Below, one piece after another: positions 18,091-27,312 of a DNA stretch of 64,000 nucleotides. A program made the translations under genes and the position numbers. This DNA comes from an uncultured Chlorobiaceae bacterium. GTDB lineage: Bacteria; Bacteroidota; Chlorobiia; Chlorobiales; Chlorobiaceae. The stretch covers positions 1 through 64,000 of the forward strand of contig CAITSZ010000012.1 in NCBI GenBank assembly GCA_903895195.1, given 5' to 3'. Numbering within the stretch: position 1 is the stretch's first letter; every line of letters begins with the position of its first letter. The notes under the pieces are model-generated. The model was given only the letters and a program-made list of their open reading frames with translations, made no database searches and was not told the origin of the DNA.

Positions 18091-18917
18091 ATGGCTGCAA
18101 GCTTGAGAGGTAATTTGGCTTGCAAATCGGCAGCGGACATCTTTTTCAAAAAAGAGATGGCGCGGGCATTGAATTCCCTGGGTTGATCGACATTGCAGAC
18201 ATGGCCGGAATTTGTAATAACCTCGAGCCATGAGTTGGTGTGGCGCGTAATAATATAGCGGACTGCGGGAAGAAACATATGGTCTTCTTCACCCATAAGG
18301 TAGAGCGTAGGAATGGCCGTATCTTTTTCTTCGAAGTATTTTAAAAGCGGGGTTATCTCATAGGTGAGACGGAACCAGCGCATGAACTCTTTCTGTGCGA
18401 CTTTTTTGGCTTCGTTGACAAAGAGAAGTCTTGATTTTTTATGTCGTTCACTTGGCATGATAATCCAGGCAAAGAAGCTGTAAAGCCACATGTAGGGAAC
18501 AAACCTCTTGAACATGTTGCCAAGGGTAACAAGTACCTTAGCCCTGATGTTGAGCCTGATGATGGCTCCACCCATAACCATTGAGCTGACCCTTTCCGGA
18601 GCAATTTCGCTCAGGTTGCGGATAAGAATGGTTCCAAGTGAGATGCCGATAAAATGTGCTTTCTGAATATTGAGGGTGTCAAGCACTTCGATGATATCAC
18701 GGGTGATATCCTCAAACTCATAATGTCGGTCGTCCTTGAGTGCCGCCAGACCTTTTGACTTTCCATGGCCTCTCAAATCAACAAGCAGGACATTGAAATG
18801 CCTGATGAACTCCTTTATCTGTAAAAACCAGATTGAGGAACTACCGCCGGCGCCGTGAACAAAAACGACCCAAGGGGCAGCGGAGTCATCCAACTCGTAT
18901 GTCTTGTAATGAAGCAT
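18087..18917 (-). CDS. Alpha/beta-fold hydrolase
   Basis: A 276-residue alpha/beta hydrolase with an oxyanion HGAGG motif near residue 20, LRGHGKS, the nucleophile elbow G-I-S-L-G, an Asp candidate in MGEEDHMF and the catalytic His in NSGHVCNVDQP. Substrate unknown; similar proteins are annotated as esterases, lactonases or pigment-linked hydrolases. Its stop overlaps the pth stop tail to tail. Confidence 0.85.
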   Translation of the reverse strand: MLHYKTYELDDSAAPWVVFVHGAGGSSSIWFLQIKEFIRHFNVLLVDLRGHGKSKGLAALKDDRHYEFEDITRDIIEVLDTLNIQKAHFIGISLGTILIRNLSEIAPERVSSMVMGGAIIRLNIRAKVLVTLGNMFKRFVPYMWLYSFFAWIIMPSERHKKSRLLFVNEAKKVAQKEFMRWFRLTYEITPLLKYFEEKDTAIPTLYLMGEEDHMFLPAVRYIITRHTNSWLEVITNSGHVCNVDQPREFNARAISFLKKMSAADLQAKLPLKLAAI

Positions 18918-18981
18918 GAAAAACCGCAGTTATAAACATTAAGTTACTTAAGTAAACAAAACCCCATTAATAAACAAAAAG

Positions 18982-19524
18982 TTACACCCCTTTATGCAAA
19001 ACTCTGATCATCTCAAAGAGGGCGATTCCTGCTGCGACAGCAACATTGAGTGAATGTTTGGTGCCGAACTGCGGGATTTCGAGCACCTCATCACAGAGTG
19101 CGAGCACTTCCGGCTCAAGACCGTCTACTTCGTTACCTACGACAAGACAGAGAGGGAAAGCGCCGGAATCCAAGGTTGTATAAGGGCGACTGCCTTCAGT
19201 GATTTCAAGTCCGAATATCCGGATGCCTGCTTTTTTCATTTCTGAAAGTGCTTCAAGGGGGTCGGCGTGATACTCCCACACAACGGTTTCCTGGGCTCCA
19301 AGTGCGGTTTTATCTATTTCTTTTCTCGGAGGAGTAGCGGTATATCCTGAAAGAATAATTTTTTGAATTCCTGCAGCATCCGCCGTGCGGAACATTGATC
19401 CGACATTCCACATGCTCCGGATATTATGCAGCATGAGAACCACCGGGTGCTTCGGTATTTCTCCATATTGCTCTGCAGTCAGCCGGCTCATTTCTGACCC
19501 GTGCAGCTTTCTGAACTCCGGCAT
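18982..19524 (-). CDS. TrmH/SpoU-family RNA 2'-O-methyltransferase
   Basis: A SPOUT methyltransferase of about 180 residues with all three motifs: NIRSMWNVGSMFRTADAAG (motif 1), LVVGNEVDGLEPEVL (motif 2) and IPQFGTKHSLNVAVA (motif 3, forming the knotted SAM site). The start MPEFRKLHGSEM at 19524 is one base after the hisC stop, which favours it over the longer frame overlapping hisC by 56 bp. It methylates a ribose in tRNA or rRNA; the target nucleotide is not predictable here. Cotranscribed with hisC. Confidence 0.88.
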   Translation of the reverse strand: MPEFRKLHGSEMSRLTAEQYGEIPKHPVVLMLHNIRSMWNVGSMFRTADAAGIQKIILSGYTATPPRKEIDKTALGAQETVVWEYHADPLEALSEMKKAGIRIFGLEITEGSRPYTTLDSGAFPLCLVVGNEVDGLEPEVLALCDEVLEIPQFGTKHSLNVAVAAGIALFEMIRVLHKGV

Positions 19525-19525
19525 A

Positions 19526-20593
19526 CTAAAGAGTCCGGAGTTTTTCAATGAGGCGGCGGTTTTCATCCACGAGACCGACATTGAAGCGGAGACAGTTGTC
19601 CATAAGATTGTAGCCGGAAACGTTTCTCACCAGAATACCCTCTCTCTGAAGGCTTTGGAATACGGCGGCGGCATTATTTACCCTGATAATCAGAAAATTG
19701 GTATCACTCTGGAAGGGCTCGATACCTTCAATTGAAAGCAGTTCACGATAAAGTAGATCACGCTCATGCAGGATAAATGAGACCGCATCGGTTACAAGGG
19801 AGTAATTAGCCAGAACTCTGGTCAGTGTTATTTCGGCCAGCCTGCTGGAAGCAAAGGGAATTTTTGGTTTGGCGAGCTCGGCCATGAGTCGTGGATTGGC
19901 AATTGCGAACCCGATACGGATACCGGCAAGGGCAAGAGCTTTGGACATGGTGCGAAGCACGACAAGATTCGGGAGTCCATCGATAAGCTCAAGAACAGAG
20001 CGCTGGCGTGAAAACTCAATGTAGGCTTCGTCAACAAGCACGAGAGCATCGCTGGACCCGGCAATCAGACGAATTTCATCAAACGAGAGTGATTTGCCGG
20101 TGGGATTGTTCGGTGTAGACAGCACAATAAAATCAACCTGCTCGTCACGGGCGGCTTTAAGAATTGCATCCGTATCGAAATCAAGACCGGGAAGCATGGG
20201 AACAGTGACAATACGGGACTGCAGCAGAAGGGCTATTTTTTCGTAGAGCGAAAAGGATGGATCGGGAATCAGAATTTTGCGGCCGGGACCAAGGCAGGCA
20301 AGAAATATGGTATAGAGCATCTCATTTGATCCGTTGCTCATCATCACGGAATCAGCGGATATTCCAAGAAAATCGGCGTAGGCCTTCATGCCTCTGTATG
20401 GCAGAATATCGGGATAGCGGTTCCAGGACTCTTTGATAAACTCAGTCGTGATTTCTTCCTTGAGCCACATCGGAACATCAAAGGGGCTTTCGTTCTGATT
20501 GAGTTTTATTTCGGCCTGCTGTCCGCCTTCGACCTTGTAGGTCGCAATATTCTGCAGTGCCGGGTTAAGAAGACTCTTGATATCTCGTTGCAT
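19526..20593 (-). CDS. hisC: Histidinol-phosphate aminotransferase
   Basis: About 355 residues, a class II PLP aminotransferase. The PLP lysine is in MSKALALAGIRIGFA; NPNNPTG-like STPNNPTGKS and LVDEAYIEF are the other conserved blocks. It converts imidazole-acetol phosphate plus glutamate to histidinol phosphate in histidine synthesis. The ATG at 20593 (MQRDIKSLLNPALQN) fits the family start better than the upstream ATG at 20656. No other his genes are adjacent. Confidence 0.92.
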   Translation of the reverse strand: MQRDIKSLLNPALQNIATYKVEGGQQAEIKLNQNESPFDVPMWLKEEITTEFIKESWNRYPDILPYRGMKAYADFLGISADSVMMSNGSNEMLYTIFLACLGPGRKILIPDPSFSLYEKIALLLQSRIVTVPMLPGLDFDTDAILKAARDEQVDFIVLSTPNNPTGKSLSFDEIRLIAGSSDALVLVDEAYIEFSRQRSVLELIDGLPNLVVLRTMSKALALAGIRIGFAIANPRLMAELAKPKIPFASSRLAEITLTRVLANYSLVTDAVSFILHERDLLYRELLSIEGIEPFQSDTNFLIIRVNNAAAVFQSLQREGILVRNVSGYNLMDNCLRFNVGLVDENRRLIEKLRTL

Positions 20594-20771
20594 GATAAAG
20601 CTCTGATGGGTTAGCTGAAAATCGTTTATCCCGGTAAGAGACGCCGGCAATGGCACTGAACATGTTTAAAAAAACATCTTTTTCATACAATCCATGAAAA
20701 AAAACTGGACAATCTGCTTTTTTTTTATAAATTAAATCAAGACAAAATTAATCCCATATAAAGGAGTCGTT

Positions 20772-21194
20772 ATGGCACATATTAAGAAAACACCTGTTGA
20801 TCTTCTGGACGATATATACAGCCTTGCGTACTGGATGACCGGCAATGAGAGTGTATCACATGAACTGGTCAGTAAAACCTATCTCTATGCAAACACCAAG
20901 ACGCAGGAGAGTGAGCTGCTTAAAACATTCAGGAAGTGCTATGTTGACCAGTTTGGTCAGTACACTGACTTCTGTACAGGCGGCAAGCCGTGTAAAAATC
21001 ACTTTCAGCTGATTGATTCATTGAGGCAGTGGGCTGCAGATATTAAGCTGTCAGTTCTTTTAAGTGAAATATCGGGACTTAAACATCGCCAGATATCCGC
21101 CATTGTAGGCAAACCGGTTGAGACTGTAAGGTTGTGGCTCTATTGGGGAAGAAAGCTTCTGGCCAACGACGGGCTGCTTCAAGCCTCTGCATGA
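20772..21194 (+). CDS. Small sigma-factor-like protein
   Basis: A 140-residue protein laid out like a short ECF sigma factor: an N-terminal segment resembling region 2 (DDIYSLAYWMTGNESVSHEL) and a C-terminal helix-turn-helix resembling region 4 (EISGLKHRQISAIVGKPVET, then VRLWLYWGRKLL). AAGGAG lies at a good distance before the ATG. Region 2 looks weak and the linker has a Cys pair, so it may be a regulator rather than a true sigma factor. No anti-sigma gene is nearby. Confidence 0.65.
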   Translation: MAHIKKTPVDLLDDIYSLAYWMTGNESVSHELVSKTYLYANTKTQESELLKTFRKCYVDQFGQYTDFCTGGKPCKNHFQLIDSLRQWAADIKLSVLLSEISGLKHRQISAIVGKPVETVRLWLYWGRKLLANDGLLQASA

Positions 21195-21206
21195 CCACTA
21201 TATTTG

Positions 21207-21237
21207 AAAGGCCGCTTTATTTACAAGCGGCCTTTTG
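21207..21237 (+). terminator. Rho-independent terminator after the sigma-like gene
   Basis: AAAGGCCGCTT pairs with AAGCGGCCTTT around a loop of about seven bases, followed by TGTTTTTAT. It follows the stop at 21194. Confidence 0.85.
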
Positions 21238-21297
21238 TTTTTATACCTGCCTCTGTATATTCGATGTACCTGCATTAAACTATACTTTTTTCCATAC

Positions 21298-22299
21298 ATG
21301 ATCATTATCACCGGCGGCGCGGGATTTATCGGCAGTGCCATGCTTCTGGAACTCAACGGTAAGGGTGAAGAGAATATTATTATTGTCGACGATCTCGGGT
21401 CGACTACGACTGAAAAATGGCGGAATCTTTCGGGACTTGATTTTACTGACTTTATTCCGAAGGATCTTTTTCCTGATCTGCTCGAGAGGAATGCTTTGAA
21501 GGGTATTTCCGCCATCATCCACATGGGTGCAAACAGTTCGACAACGGAAACTGATGCTGATCATCTGCTCACCAATAATTTCGGCTATTCGCAGAAAATC
21601 GCAGCGTTCTCTTTGGCTCATGATGTAAGACTTATTTATGCATCGAGCGCTGCAACCTATGGTGACGGGTCCAACGGGTACAGCGATGATATTAAAGGTC
21701 TGAATGCGCTCCGTCCCCTTAACATGTATGGGTACTCCAAGCAGCTTTTTGACCGCTGGGCACTGAAGAATCATATTCTGGACAACGCGGCCGGGCTGAA
21801 ATTCTTTAATGTCTACGGCCCAAACGAGTATCACAAGGGGGATATGAGCAGTGTGGTCTATAAGGCGTACCATCAGATACTTGAAAAAGGATCGCTGAGC
21901 CTCTTTAAGTCGCACAGAGCGGACTACCTTGACGGTGAGCAGTTGAGGGATTTTATCTACGTCAAAGACTGTACAAGGATAATGGCTTGGCTGCTTGAAA
22001 ATCCTTCCGTAGCAGGAATTTTCAATGTCGGGACAGGCACAGCTCGAAGCTTTAAAGACCTTGCTATGGCAACATTTTCGGCGTTAGGCCGAGAACCTGC
22101 TCTCAACTATATCCCCATGCCGGAAACCTTGCGTGACAAATATCAGTATTACACCTGCGCTGATATGAAAAAGCTTCGTTCGGCAGGTTTCAGCGATGCG
22201 TTCACCTCGATTGAAGCCGGCGTGAAAGAGTATGTGCAGCACTACCTTTCAGACTCCAACCCGTATCTTGATACTCTGCGGGCTTCCCATAATGCCTAA
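21298..22299 (+). CDS. hldD: ADP-L-glycero-D-manno-heptose 6-epimerase
   Basis: A 333-residue short-chain NAD-dependent epimerase. The Rossmann motif GGAGFIGSA is at residues 6-14, the catalytic Y-x-x-x-K is YGYSK, and FFNVYGPNEYHKGDMSS is the heptose-epimerase signature. It makes ADP-L-glycero-D-manno-heptose for the LPS inner core. The ATG at 21298 puts the Rossmann strand at the N-terminus as expected. Confidence 0.92.
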   Translation: MIIITGGAGFIGSAMLLELNGKGEENIIIVDDLGSTTTEKWRNLSGLDFTDFIPKDLFPDLLERNALKGISAIIHMGANSSTTETDADHLLTNNFGYSQKIAAFSLAHDVRLIYASSAATYGDGSNGYSDDIKGLNALRPLNMYGYSKQLFDRWALKNHILDNAAGLKFFNVYGPNEYHKGDMSSVVYKAYHQILEKGSLSLFKSHRADYLDGEQLRDFIYVKDCTRIMAWLLENPSVAGIFNVGTGTARSFKDLAMATFSALGREPALNYIPMPETLRDKYQYYTCADMKKLRSAGFSDAFTSIEAGVKEYVQHYLSDSNPYLDTLRASHNA

Positions 22300-22310
22300 C
22301 GACCTCTATT

Positions 22311-23270
22311 TTGACCATAGAAAAAATAATTGATATCCAGGGCATTGAGCCAGTCATTCTTTTTGGACCTTACGACTCGCTCCTTAAAAAAATTAAAAAT
22401 GAGTTCTCCGAAATCCAGATAACTGCACGGGGAACCCAGGTCACATTGCGGGGAAGTCGTGATGGGGTCACACTGCTGGAGCAGATTTTCAGTGAGTTGA
22501 TCATGCTTGCCAACAAACATGGGGAAGTGCTTGACAATGATCTGAATACGCTTATCAACCTTGCCCTCTCCCCTTCCCCGAGGCCGTTAGCGACACCTAT
22601 GGGTGACGAGGACATTATTGTCACCTCACCGGATTATACTGTCAGAGCCAAAACAAACGGTCAGCGGAGAATGGTGGCTGAAGCGAAAACAAACGACATT
22701 GTCTTTGCCATCGGGCCGGCCGGAACAGGAAAGACGTATACAGCTGTTGCAATAGCGGTCGCTGCCTGGAAAGCAAAAAGAGTCAAGCGGATTGTTCTTG
22801 CAAGACCGGCAGTGGAAGCTGGTGAAAACCTTGGGTTTCTGCCGGGAGATCTGGCTCAGAAAATTGACCCTTATCTTCGTCCATTGTATGACGCATTGCA
22901 GGATATGCTGACTTCTGAAAAGCTGAAGCTCCTTACGGAGCAGCGCGTTATCGAGATTGTGCCTCTTGCCTATATGCGGGGAAGAACGATGAACAATGCT
23001 TTTATTATTCTCGATGAAGCCCAGAACGCCTCTAACAAGCAGATGAAAATGTGCCTGACAAGATTGGGGGTTAATTCAAAAGCGATCATTACCGGGGATG
23101 TCACGCAGATTGATCTTCCAAAGGATCTTGATTCAGGTCTGACTAATTCTCCGAAAATACTGAAAGATATTAAGGGAATCAGCTTTGTCTATCTTGATAA
23201 AACCGATGTTGTCCGCCACAAGCTTGTCCGTGATATCATCAACGCCTATGAAATTCACGAACAGGAATAA
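22311..23270 (+). CDS. phoH: PhoH-family ATPase
   Basis: A 319-residue protein with an N-terminal RNA-binding-like (KH-type) segment, Walker A GPAGTGKT, Walker B-type FIILDEAQNAS and the PhoH-specific GDVTQIDLP. The only suitable start is TTG at 22311, 12 bp after hldD. PhoH/PhoL proteins are cytoplasmic ATPases linked to RNA metabolism and ribosome maturation, often beside ybeY, which is not seen here. Confidence 0.9.
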   Translation: MTIEKIIDIQGIEPVILFGPYDSLLKKIKNEFSEIQITARGTQVTLRGSRDGVTLLEQIFSELIMLANKHGEVLDNDLNTLINLALSPSPRPLATPMGDEDIIVTSPDYTVRAKTNGQRRMVAEAKTNDIVFAIGPAGTGKTYTAVAIAVAAWKAKRVKRIVLARPAVEAGENLGFLPGDLAQKIDPYLRPLYDALQDMLTSEKLKLLTEQRVIEIVPLAYMRGRTMNNAFIILDEAQNASNKQMKMCLTRLGVNSKAIITGDVTQIDLPKDLDSGLTNSPKILKDIKGISFVYLDKTDVVRHKLVRDIINAYEIHEQE

Positions 23271-23396
23271 AAATACCGGGACATTCATTACATTTCTTCT
23301 GCTGGAAAAGCTGTAAGATAATTTGAGGTATGGAGCGATAATAGAGGGGTACAACGATCATCCATTATTATCTTAATTGAAGGAAAAGGAGAATTT

Positions 23397-23585
23397 ATGG
23401 CACATCGAATTCTTGATACCTGTACGTATTGCGGGGCTTGCGAACCTGAATGTCCGGTTAGCGCAATTACACCCGGCGAAGATTATTATGTTATAGACGA
23501 AACGATCTGTGTTGACTGCAAGGGGTTTCATGATGAAGCTGCTTGCGTTGCGGTCTGCCCGGTTGACTGCATCATCAAAATCTGA
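23397..23585 (+). CDS. 2[4Fe-4S] ferredoxin, chlorobial type
   Basis: 62 residues with two cluster motifs: CTYCGACEPECP, and C-V-D-C followed by a longer gap to CVAVCPVDC. The extended spacing in the second motif is typical of green sulfur bacterial ferredoxins, which take electrons from the type I reaction centre and feed the reverse TCA cycle. AAGGAG precedes the ATG. It forms a pair with the gene at 23798. Confidence 0.93.
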   Translation: MAHRILDTCTYCGACEPECPVSAITPGEDYYVIDETICVDCKGFHDEAACVAVCPVDCIIKI

Positions 23586-23797
23586 TAATTCCGGCAGGGG
23601 TTTTGCGCTAAGGCCCAGGCACCATTTTGCAGACTGATTATATTACCTGCCGCTTTTTAAACATGCTATTTGGCTTAAAATAAAGCTTAAGAGCATACGA
23701 CGTTTTTTTTTGAGCTAAAAAAAAATCTTATATTAGTCGAAATTCACCCGAATCGTTCTTTCCTTTTTTTTTACAACTATTAAGCGAGGAAGTTAAT

Positions 23798-23986
23798 ATG
23801 GCACTCTACATTACTGAAGAATGTACTTACTGCGGAGCCTGCGAACCAGATTGTCCAGTCAATGCGATTTCTGCCGGAGATGATGTTTATGTCATCGATG
23901 CTGCAACCTGCACCGAGTGCGTAGGATACTCTGACGCGCCAGCCTGCTCAGCAGTCTGCCCTGCAGAGTGCATTGTTCAGGGATAA
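23798..23986 (+). CDS. 2[4Fe-4S] ferredoxin, chlorobial type, second copy
   Basis: 62 residues, MALYITEECTYCGACEPDCP with a second CTEC...CSAVCPAEC motif. This is very close to the well-known Chlorobium ferredoxins. It is separated from the first copy by 212 bp, with AGCGAGGAAG upstream of its ATG, so separate transcription is likely. Role as for the neighbour: low-potential electron carrier in photosynthesis and CO2 fixation. Confidence 0.95.
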   Translation: MALYITEECTYCGACEPDCPVNAISAGDDVYVIDAATCTECVGYSDAPACSAVCPAECIVQG

Positions 23987-24011
23987 GCAAAAACCTGAAT
24001 AAAACGATAAT

Positions 24012-24047
24012 AAAAAAGCGGATGGCTGATAACCATCCGCTTTTTTA
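24012..24047. terminator. Bidirectional terminator between ferredoxin and Dabb genes
   Basis: AAAAAAGCGGATGG pairs perfectly with CCATCCGCTTTTTT around CTGATAA. A and T runs on both sides let it serve both convergent genes. Confidence 0.92.
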
Positions 24048-24073
24048 TTTCTATGTAGATCCAGCCATCCAGT

Positions 24074-24376
24074 TCAAGCATCGTAATCAACAACCCTGCG
24101 TTCTCTGGTCGCTTCACCGATAAACGGAATAAGTGCCTGGTGGTCAGGATGTGCCTGATAGGAGTTAAGAGCTTCCCTGTCAACAAATTCACTGTACAAC
24201 ACCAGATTTGCGGAACTAAGGGTATTGCTGAAATCAATTCCCACCTCGATAGCTATCAGTCCGGGCATTCTACCCCGAAGAGCTTCAAGCTTATCCTTGA
24301 TAAGATATGCATTGGTTTGCAGGTCGTTTCCATGTGCATTGTCTTTAAGATGCCACATTACAATATGCTTGACCAT
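24074..24376 (-). CDS. Dabb (stress-responsive A/B barrel) domain protein
   Basis: A 100-residue ferredoxin-like fold protein: MVKHIVMWHLKD at the start, a central IEVGIDFS and C-terminal YQAHPDHQ, which match the Dabb family. These small dimeric proteins are found in many bacteria and plants, mostly without a known role. Convergent with the ferredoxin gene. Confidence 0.85.
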   Translation of the reverse strand: MVKHIVMWHLKDNAHGNDLQTNAYLIKDKLEALRGRMPGLIAIEVGIDFSNTLSSANLVLYSEFVDREALNSYQAHPDHQALIPFIGEATRERRVVDYDA

Positions 24377-24430
24377 TACCCTTGAATTTGATTTATAAAA
24401 AGTAAAAACAGGATAGGAACAGAATGTCCG

Positions 24431-25714
24431 CTAAGCAGCAAGAGAGATTGTGCTGGCTGCAGGGATAGCAAATGGCTTATATGAAAGATTTACCTTTTTT
24501 TTGTTTTTTCTGACTTGCCTCGAAGCAATAAGGTCATGCTTCCGGGACTTCCTGCCTGATTTGGCAATAGCTGGTGCGCCTCTTTTTGCTTTATGACTCT
24601 GCTTTGCCAGAGCAACTGCATTGTGCTTCGGCTTCCTGCCTGACTTTGACAGCGCTATGGAATTTTTCTTTGACCTCAGAGCTGCCTTCGACAAATGATA
24701 GACTTTTTTGCCTGACCTTACCCGCTCTTTGACAACAGAAATTCCTGCGCGACCTGAATCGCCCCTGGATGGCGGAAATATTGATGCGACATCAGGATTG
24801 GCGCCTACAAAAGCCATATCAAACATGCTTGCAGCCGCATGCCACCGGTCTGTTCTTGCGTTAAGCATCACAAGAAGAACATCCTTGTTATTTTTGATGG
24901 CCCTGGCGATAAGACATCCACCTGCTTTAGTGGTAAACCCGGTTTTAATGCCGACAGCATAAGGGTATTTATCCAGAAGTTTGTTGTGAGTTTTAAGAGA
25001 GTATACTTTCTGGGTTGTCTGCTCTGTAAAAACAGCTTTTTCAAGACGGGCTATATCGTTGAAGACAGGGTTTTTCACAGCGTATTCGGTAAGGCGCAAG
25101 AGGTCTCCGGCTGTGGAAAGATTACCGGCATAGATACCTTTATCATAACCCGCAGGATTGGTAAACCTGGAGTTTTTCATTCCTATCATTTTCGCCTTGG
25201 CGTTCATGGCTGTAACGAAGGCATCAACGTTGCCTGAGAGATATATGGCGATGGCAAATGCGGCATCGTTGCTTGAATTGACCATGGCTGCCTTGACCAG
25301 ATCAATAAGCTTGATTTTTTCACCCTGTTTGAATCCGGCTATTGAGGGCTCCACCATCGTTGCTTCTTTGGTAATCAGCACATCATGGTCAAGCCGGCCA
25401 CTTTCTATAGCCATGGTGCAAGTCAGTATTTTGGTCAGGCTTGCAGGGGAAACCGGCCGGTCGATATCCTTTTCCATCAGAACTGTCGACGAATGTATGT
25501 CCTTGAGAATATAGGAGTTGATCGGAACCTGGGCTTGCAATGAATCTTCTGCGCTCAGGGCATTCATCGGCAGAAGCAGCAAAAGGGCCGACGCAAAGAG
25601 AAGAGCTGTAATACTTTGAAAAATCGACGGAGAACCTGGAATGAGTTTCCTGTGGTTCCGGGCAGCCTGTTTCCCTGATCGGGAGATCGCAAATGTCAGG
25701 ATTTTGTTTGGCAT
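24431..25714 (-). CDS. dacA: D-alanyl-D-alanine carboxypeptidase with a basic repetitive tail
   Basis: A 427-residue S11-family penicillin-binding protein: S-L-T-K (nucleophile Ser and Lys, SPASLTK), S-S-N and K-T-G (GIKTGFTTKAGG). An N-terminal hydrophobic segment ending near NALSA directs export. It trims the terminal D-Ala from peptidoglycan stem peptides. In place of the usual C-terminal domain and amphipathic anchor there is an extension of about 90 residues rich in Lys/Arg/Ser, with an imperfect repeat such as ALSKSGRKPKHNA, ALAKQSHKAKRGA, AIAKSGRKSRKHD. This tail may bind anionic wall or membrane polymers; that is inference. Confidence 0.88.
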   Translation of the reverse strand: MPNKILTFAISRSGKQAARNHRKLIPGSPSIFQSITALLFASALLLLLPMNALSAEDSLQAQVPINSYILKDIHSSTVLMEKDIDRPVSPASLTKILTCTMAIESGRLDHDVLITKEATMVEPSIAGFKQGEKIKLIDLVKAAMVNSSNDAAFAIAIYLSGNVDAFVTAMNAKAKMIGMKNSRFTNPAGYDKGIYAGNLSTAGDLLRLTEYAVKNPVFNDIARLEKAVFTEQTTQKVYSLKTHNKLLDKYPYAVGIKTGFTTKAGGCLIARAIKNNKDVLLVMLNARTDRWHAAASMFDMAFVGANPDVASIFPPSRGDSGRAGISVVKERVRSGKKVYHLSKAALRSKKNSIALSKSGRKPKHNAVALAKQSHKAKRGAPAIAKSGRKSRKHDLIASRQVRKNKKKVNLSYKPFAIPAASTISLAA

Positions 25715-25837
25715 TGGTCGTGGCGGCTATTCTTTATGTTCATTTGAGAAGAAAACTAAACTTTTCTGACACTCATCAAAGTAACCTGAAGGTAAAAGTG
25801 ATTAATTCATCTTTTTTTTATACAAAAACATTGCCGT

Positions 25838-26080
25838 TTACTTTTTGAGTGCAGAAGCCGGCCTGCTTTTAAGTTGAGAGGCGGCCAGAGTTGTAAACGA
25901 CTCGATATTAGAGACCATCGACTGATAATGACTTACATCAAGCAATACCACTGTGCTTTTTCCGTGCTGTGTGAGCACGAGAGGTCGTCCGGTTTTTTTG
26001 ACATGCTTGACTAACGAGGCTGTATTGGCCCGAAATTCAGACAACGGCCTTATATCTTCTTCCAGATTGATACTGTCCAT
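25838..26080 (-). CDS. Phd/YefM-type antitoxin without visible partner
   Basis: About 80 residues (ATG at 26080, MDSINLEEDIRPLSEF; an in-frame ATG lies at 26089). The segment RANTASLVKHVKKTGRPLVLTQHGKSTVVLLD matches the Phd/YefM fold that binds operator DNA and neutralises RelE- or Doc-type toxins. No toxin-sized gene lies on either side, so it is either a solitary regulator or the remnant of a pair. Confidence 0.8.
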   Translation of the reverse strand: MDSINLEEDIRPLSEFRANTASLVKHVKKTGRPLVLTQHGKSTVVLLDVSHYQSMVSNIESFTTLAASQLKSRPASALKK

Positions 26081-26183
26081 AAAATACAAAAATATTGTAC
26101 TGTTTTACGTACAGTTTATTGTACTGATTTTTGTGATTATAAACAAGCCTGAAACATGGCGGGGGGAGATACTTTAACTCACC

Positions 26184-27296
26184 CTATTCGGAAAGACTTT
26201 CAGCCTCAGTTATTTCAGGTTTCGGGGCTTGAAGTTGAGAAGCATCCATTTGCTTTATTTGCTGGACCAGCTTGACCGTATTGGTGACCAGATCAACGAC
26301 TGAACGCTTAACATAGCGGCTCTTAAAAAATCGGGGATAATTGTTTTCCATATCTTCAGCAAGCCAGCCTCTGCTCCAGCCGAGATAGTTGAAGGGTGGA
26401 AACGTGAAACCAAGATCAGCAAAAAATGAGTTGAGCTGTCCTGCGACACCCTGAACATTGTCCTGACCACCGGTTATAATAAACGATACCGCTTTGTGTT
26501 TTATAAGCACCTTATCGTGAATGGTGATCTGATTCTGGATGGTATTGAGACGTTCTGCCATCTTGTAATAAAGCGACGATGCATTTCCCCATCTGATGGG
26601 GGTTGCAAGGATAACTGCGTCTGCCCACAACACCATGGAACGGTATATTTCATTCATACCATCATTTGCATCCATATCCGAAATGGAACACGGCCATGTG
26701 CAAGCTTCCTCATGACGGCTGTAGTAGCCTTCACAATGACGAAAGTTCAACTCACGGAGCTTGATCATTTTCGTTTGAGCGCCAAATTGTGAAGCCGCTA
26801 TATCAAGAGCGCTTTGCAATGCACTCTCTGAGGTTGAAGGTCTCGGAAGATCGCGATTCATATTTGTAGTGGAAATTCCAAGGACATTGAGTGAGGTGGC
26901 TGTGGTTTGATACTCGAGATTCCTTAAGTCCGCCATTGGATCAGATTCGTGTTCAGCCCTGAACGCATCTGAAAGAGGTTTATCAGACACGCAAATCATG
27001 CCATCCTGCACCATGACATCATAGAGTGCCTGTCGATCCTTGAAGTCATGAGGAGCCTGTCCGGTTTTCAGGTTGTACTGCCATCCATGCCAGGGACAGG
27101 CAACATAACGCTCCCCTGCATCAAGTATCTGAATGAAGCCCTCCCCGAGATCTCCCCCTTTATGGATACAGGCATGGTCAAGCGCAGATATAATGCCTTC
27201 GTAATGAAAGAGCGCAATCTTTCTGGTGCCGTGTTTTACTGATTTATGGGTGTTTTCCGGAAGGTCCGAAAGGGGAATAAGAGGAGTGTATTGCAT
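26184..27296 (-). CDS. Rieske [2Fe-2S] and NADPH-dependent FMN reductase fusion
   Basis: About 370 residues. The N-terminal 110 hold a Rieske domain with ligands in C-I-H-K-G and CPWHGWQY. The C-terminal part from about residue 145 is a flavodoxin-like FMN reductase (LNVLGIST at the first strand, ATPIRWGNASSLYYKMAERL for the flavin site). A hinge with a small Cys/His cluster (RHCEGYYSRHEEACTWPC) links them. Such an architecture suggests a soluble flavoprotein fed through its own iron-sulfur centre; substrate unknown. The ATG at 27296 avoids overlap with the next gene. Confidence 0.82.
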   Translation of the reverse strand: MQYTPLIPLSDLPENTHKSVKHGTRKIALFHYEGIISALDHACIHKGGDLGEGFIQILDAGERYVACPWHGWQYNLKTGQAPHDFKDRQALYDVMVQDGMICVSDKPLSDAFRAEHESDPMADLRNLEYQTTATSLNVLGISTTNMNRDLPRPSTSESALQSALDIAASQFGAQTKMIKLRELNFRHCEGYYSRHEEACTWPCSISDMDANDGMNEIYRSMVLWADAVILATPIRWGNASSLYYKMAERLNTIQNQITIHDKVLIKHKAVSFIITGGQDNVQGVAGQLNSFFADLGFTFPPFNYLGWSRGWLAEDMENNYPRFFKSRYVKRSVVDLVTNTVKLVQQIKQMDASQLQAPKPEITEAESLSE

Positions 27297-27312
27297 TGAT
27301 TTATACCTTTTT

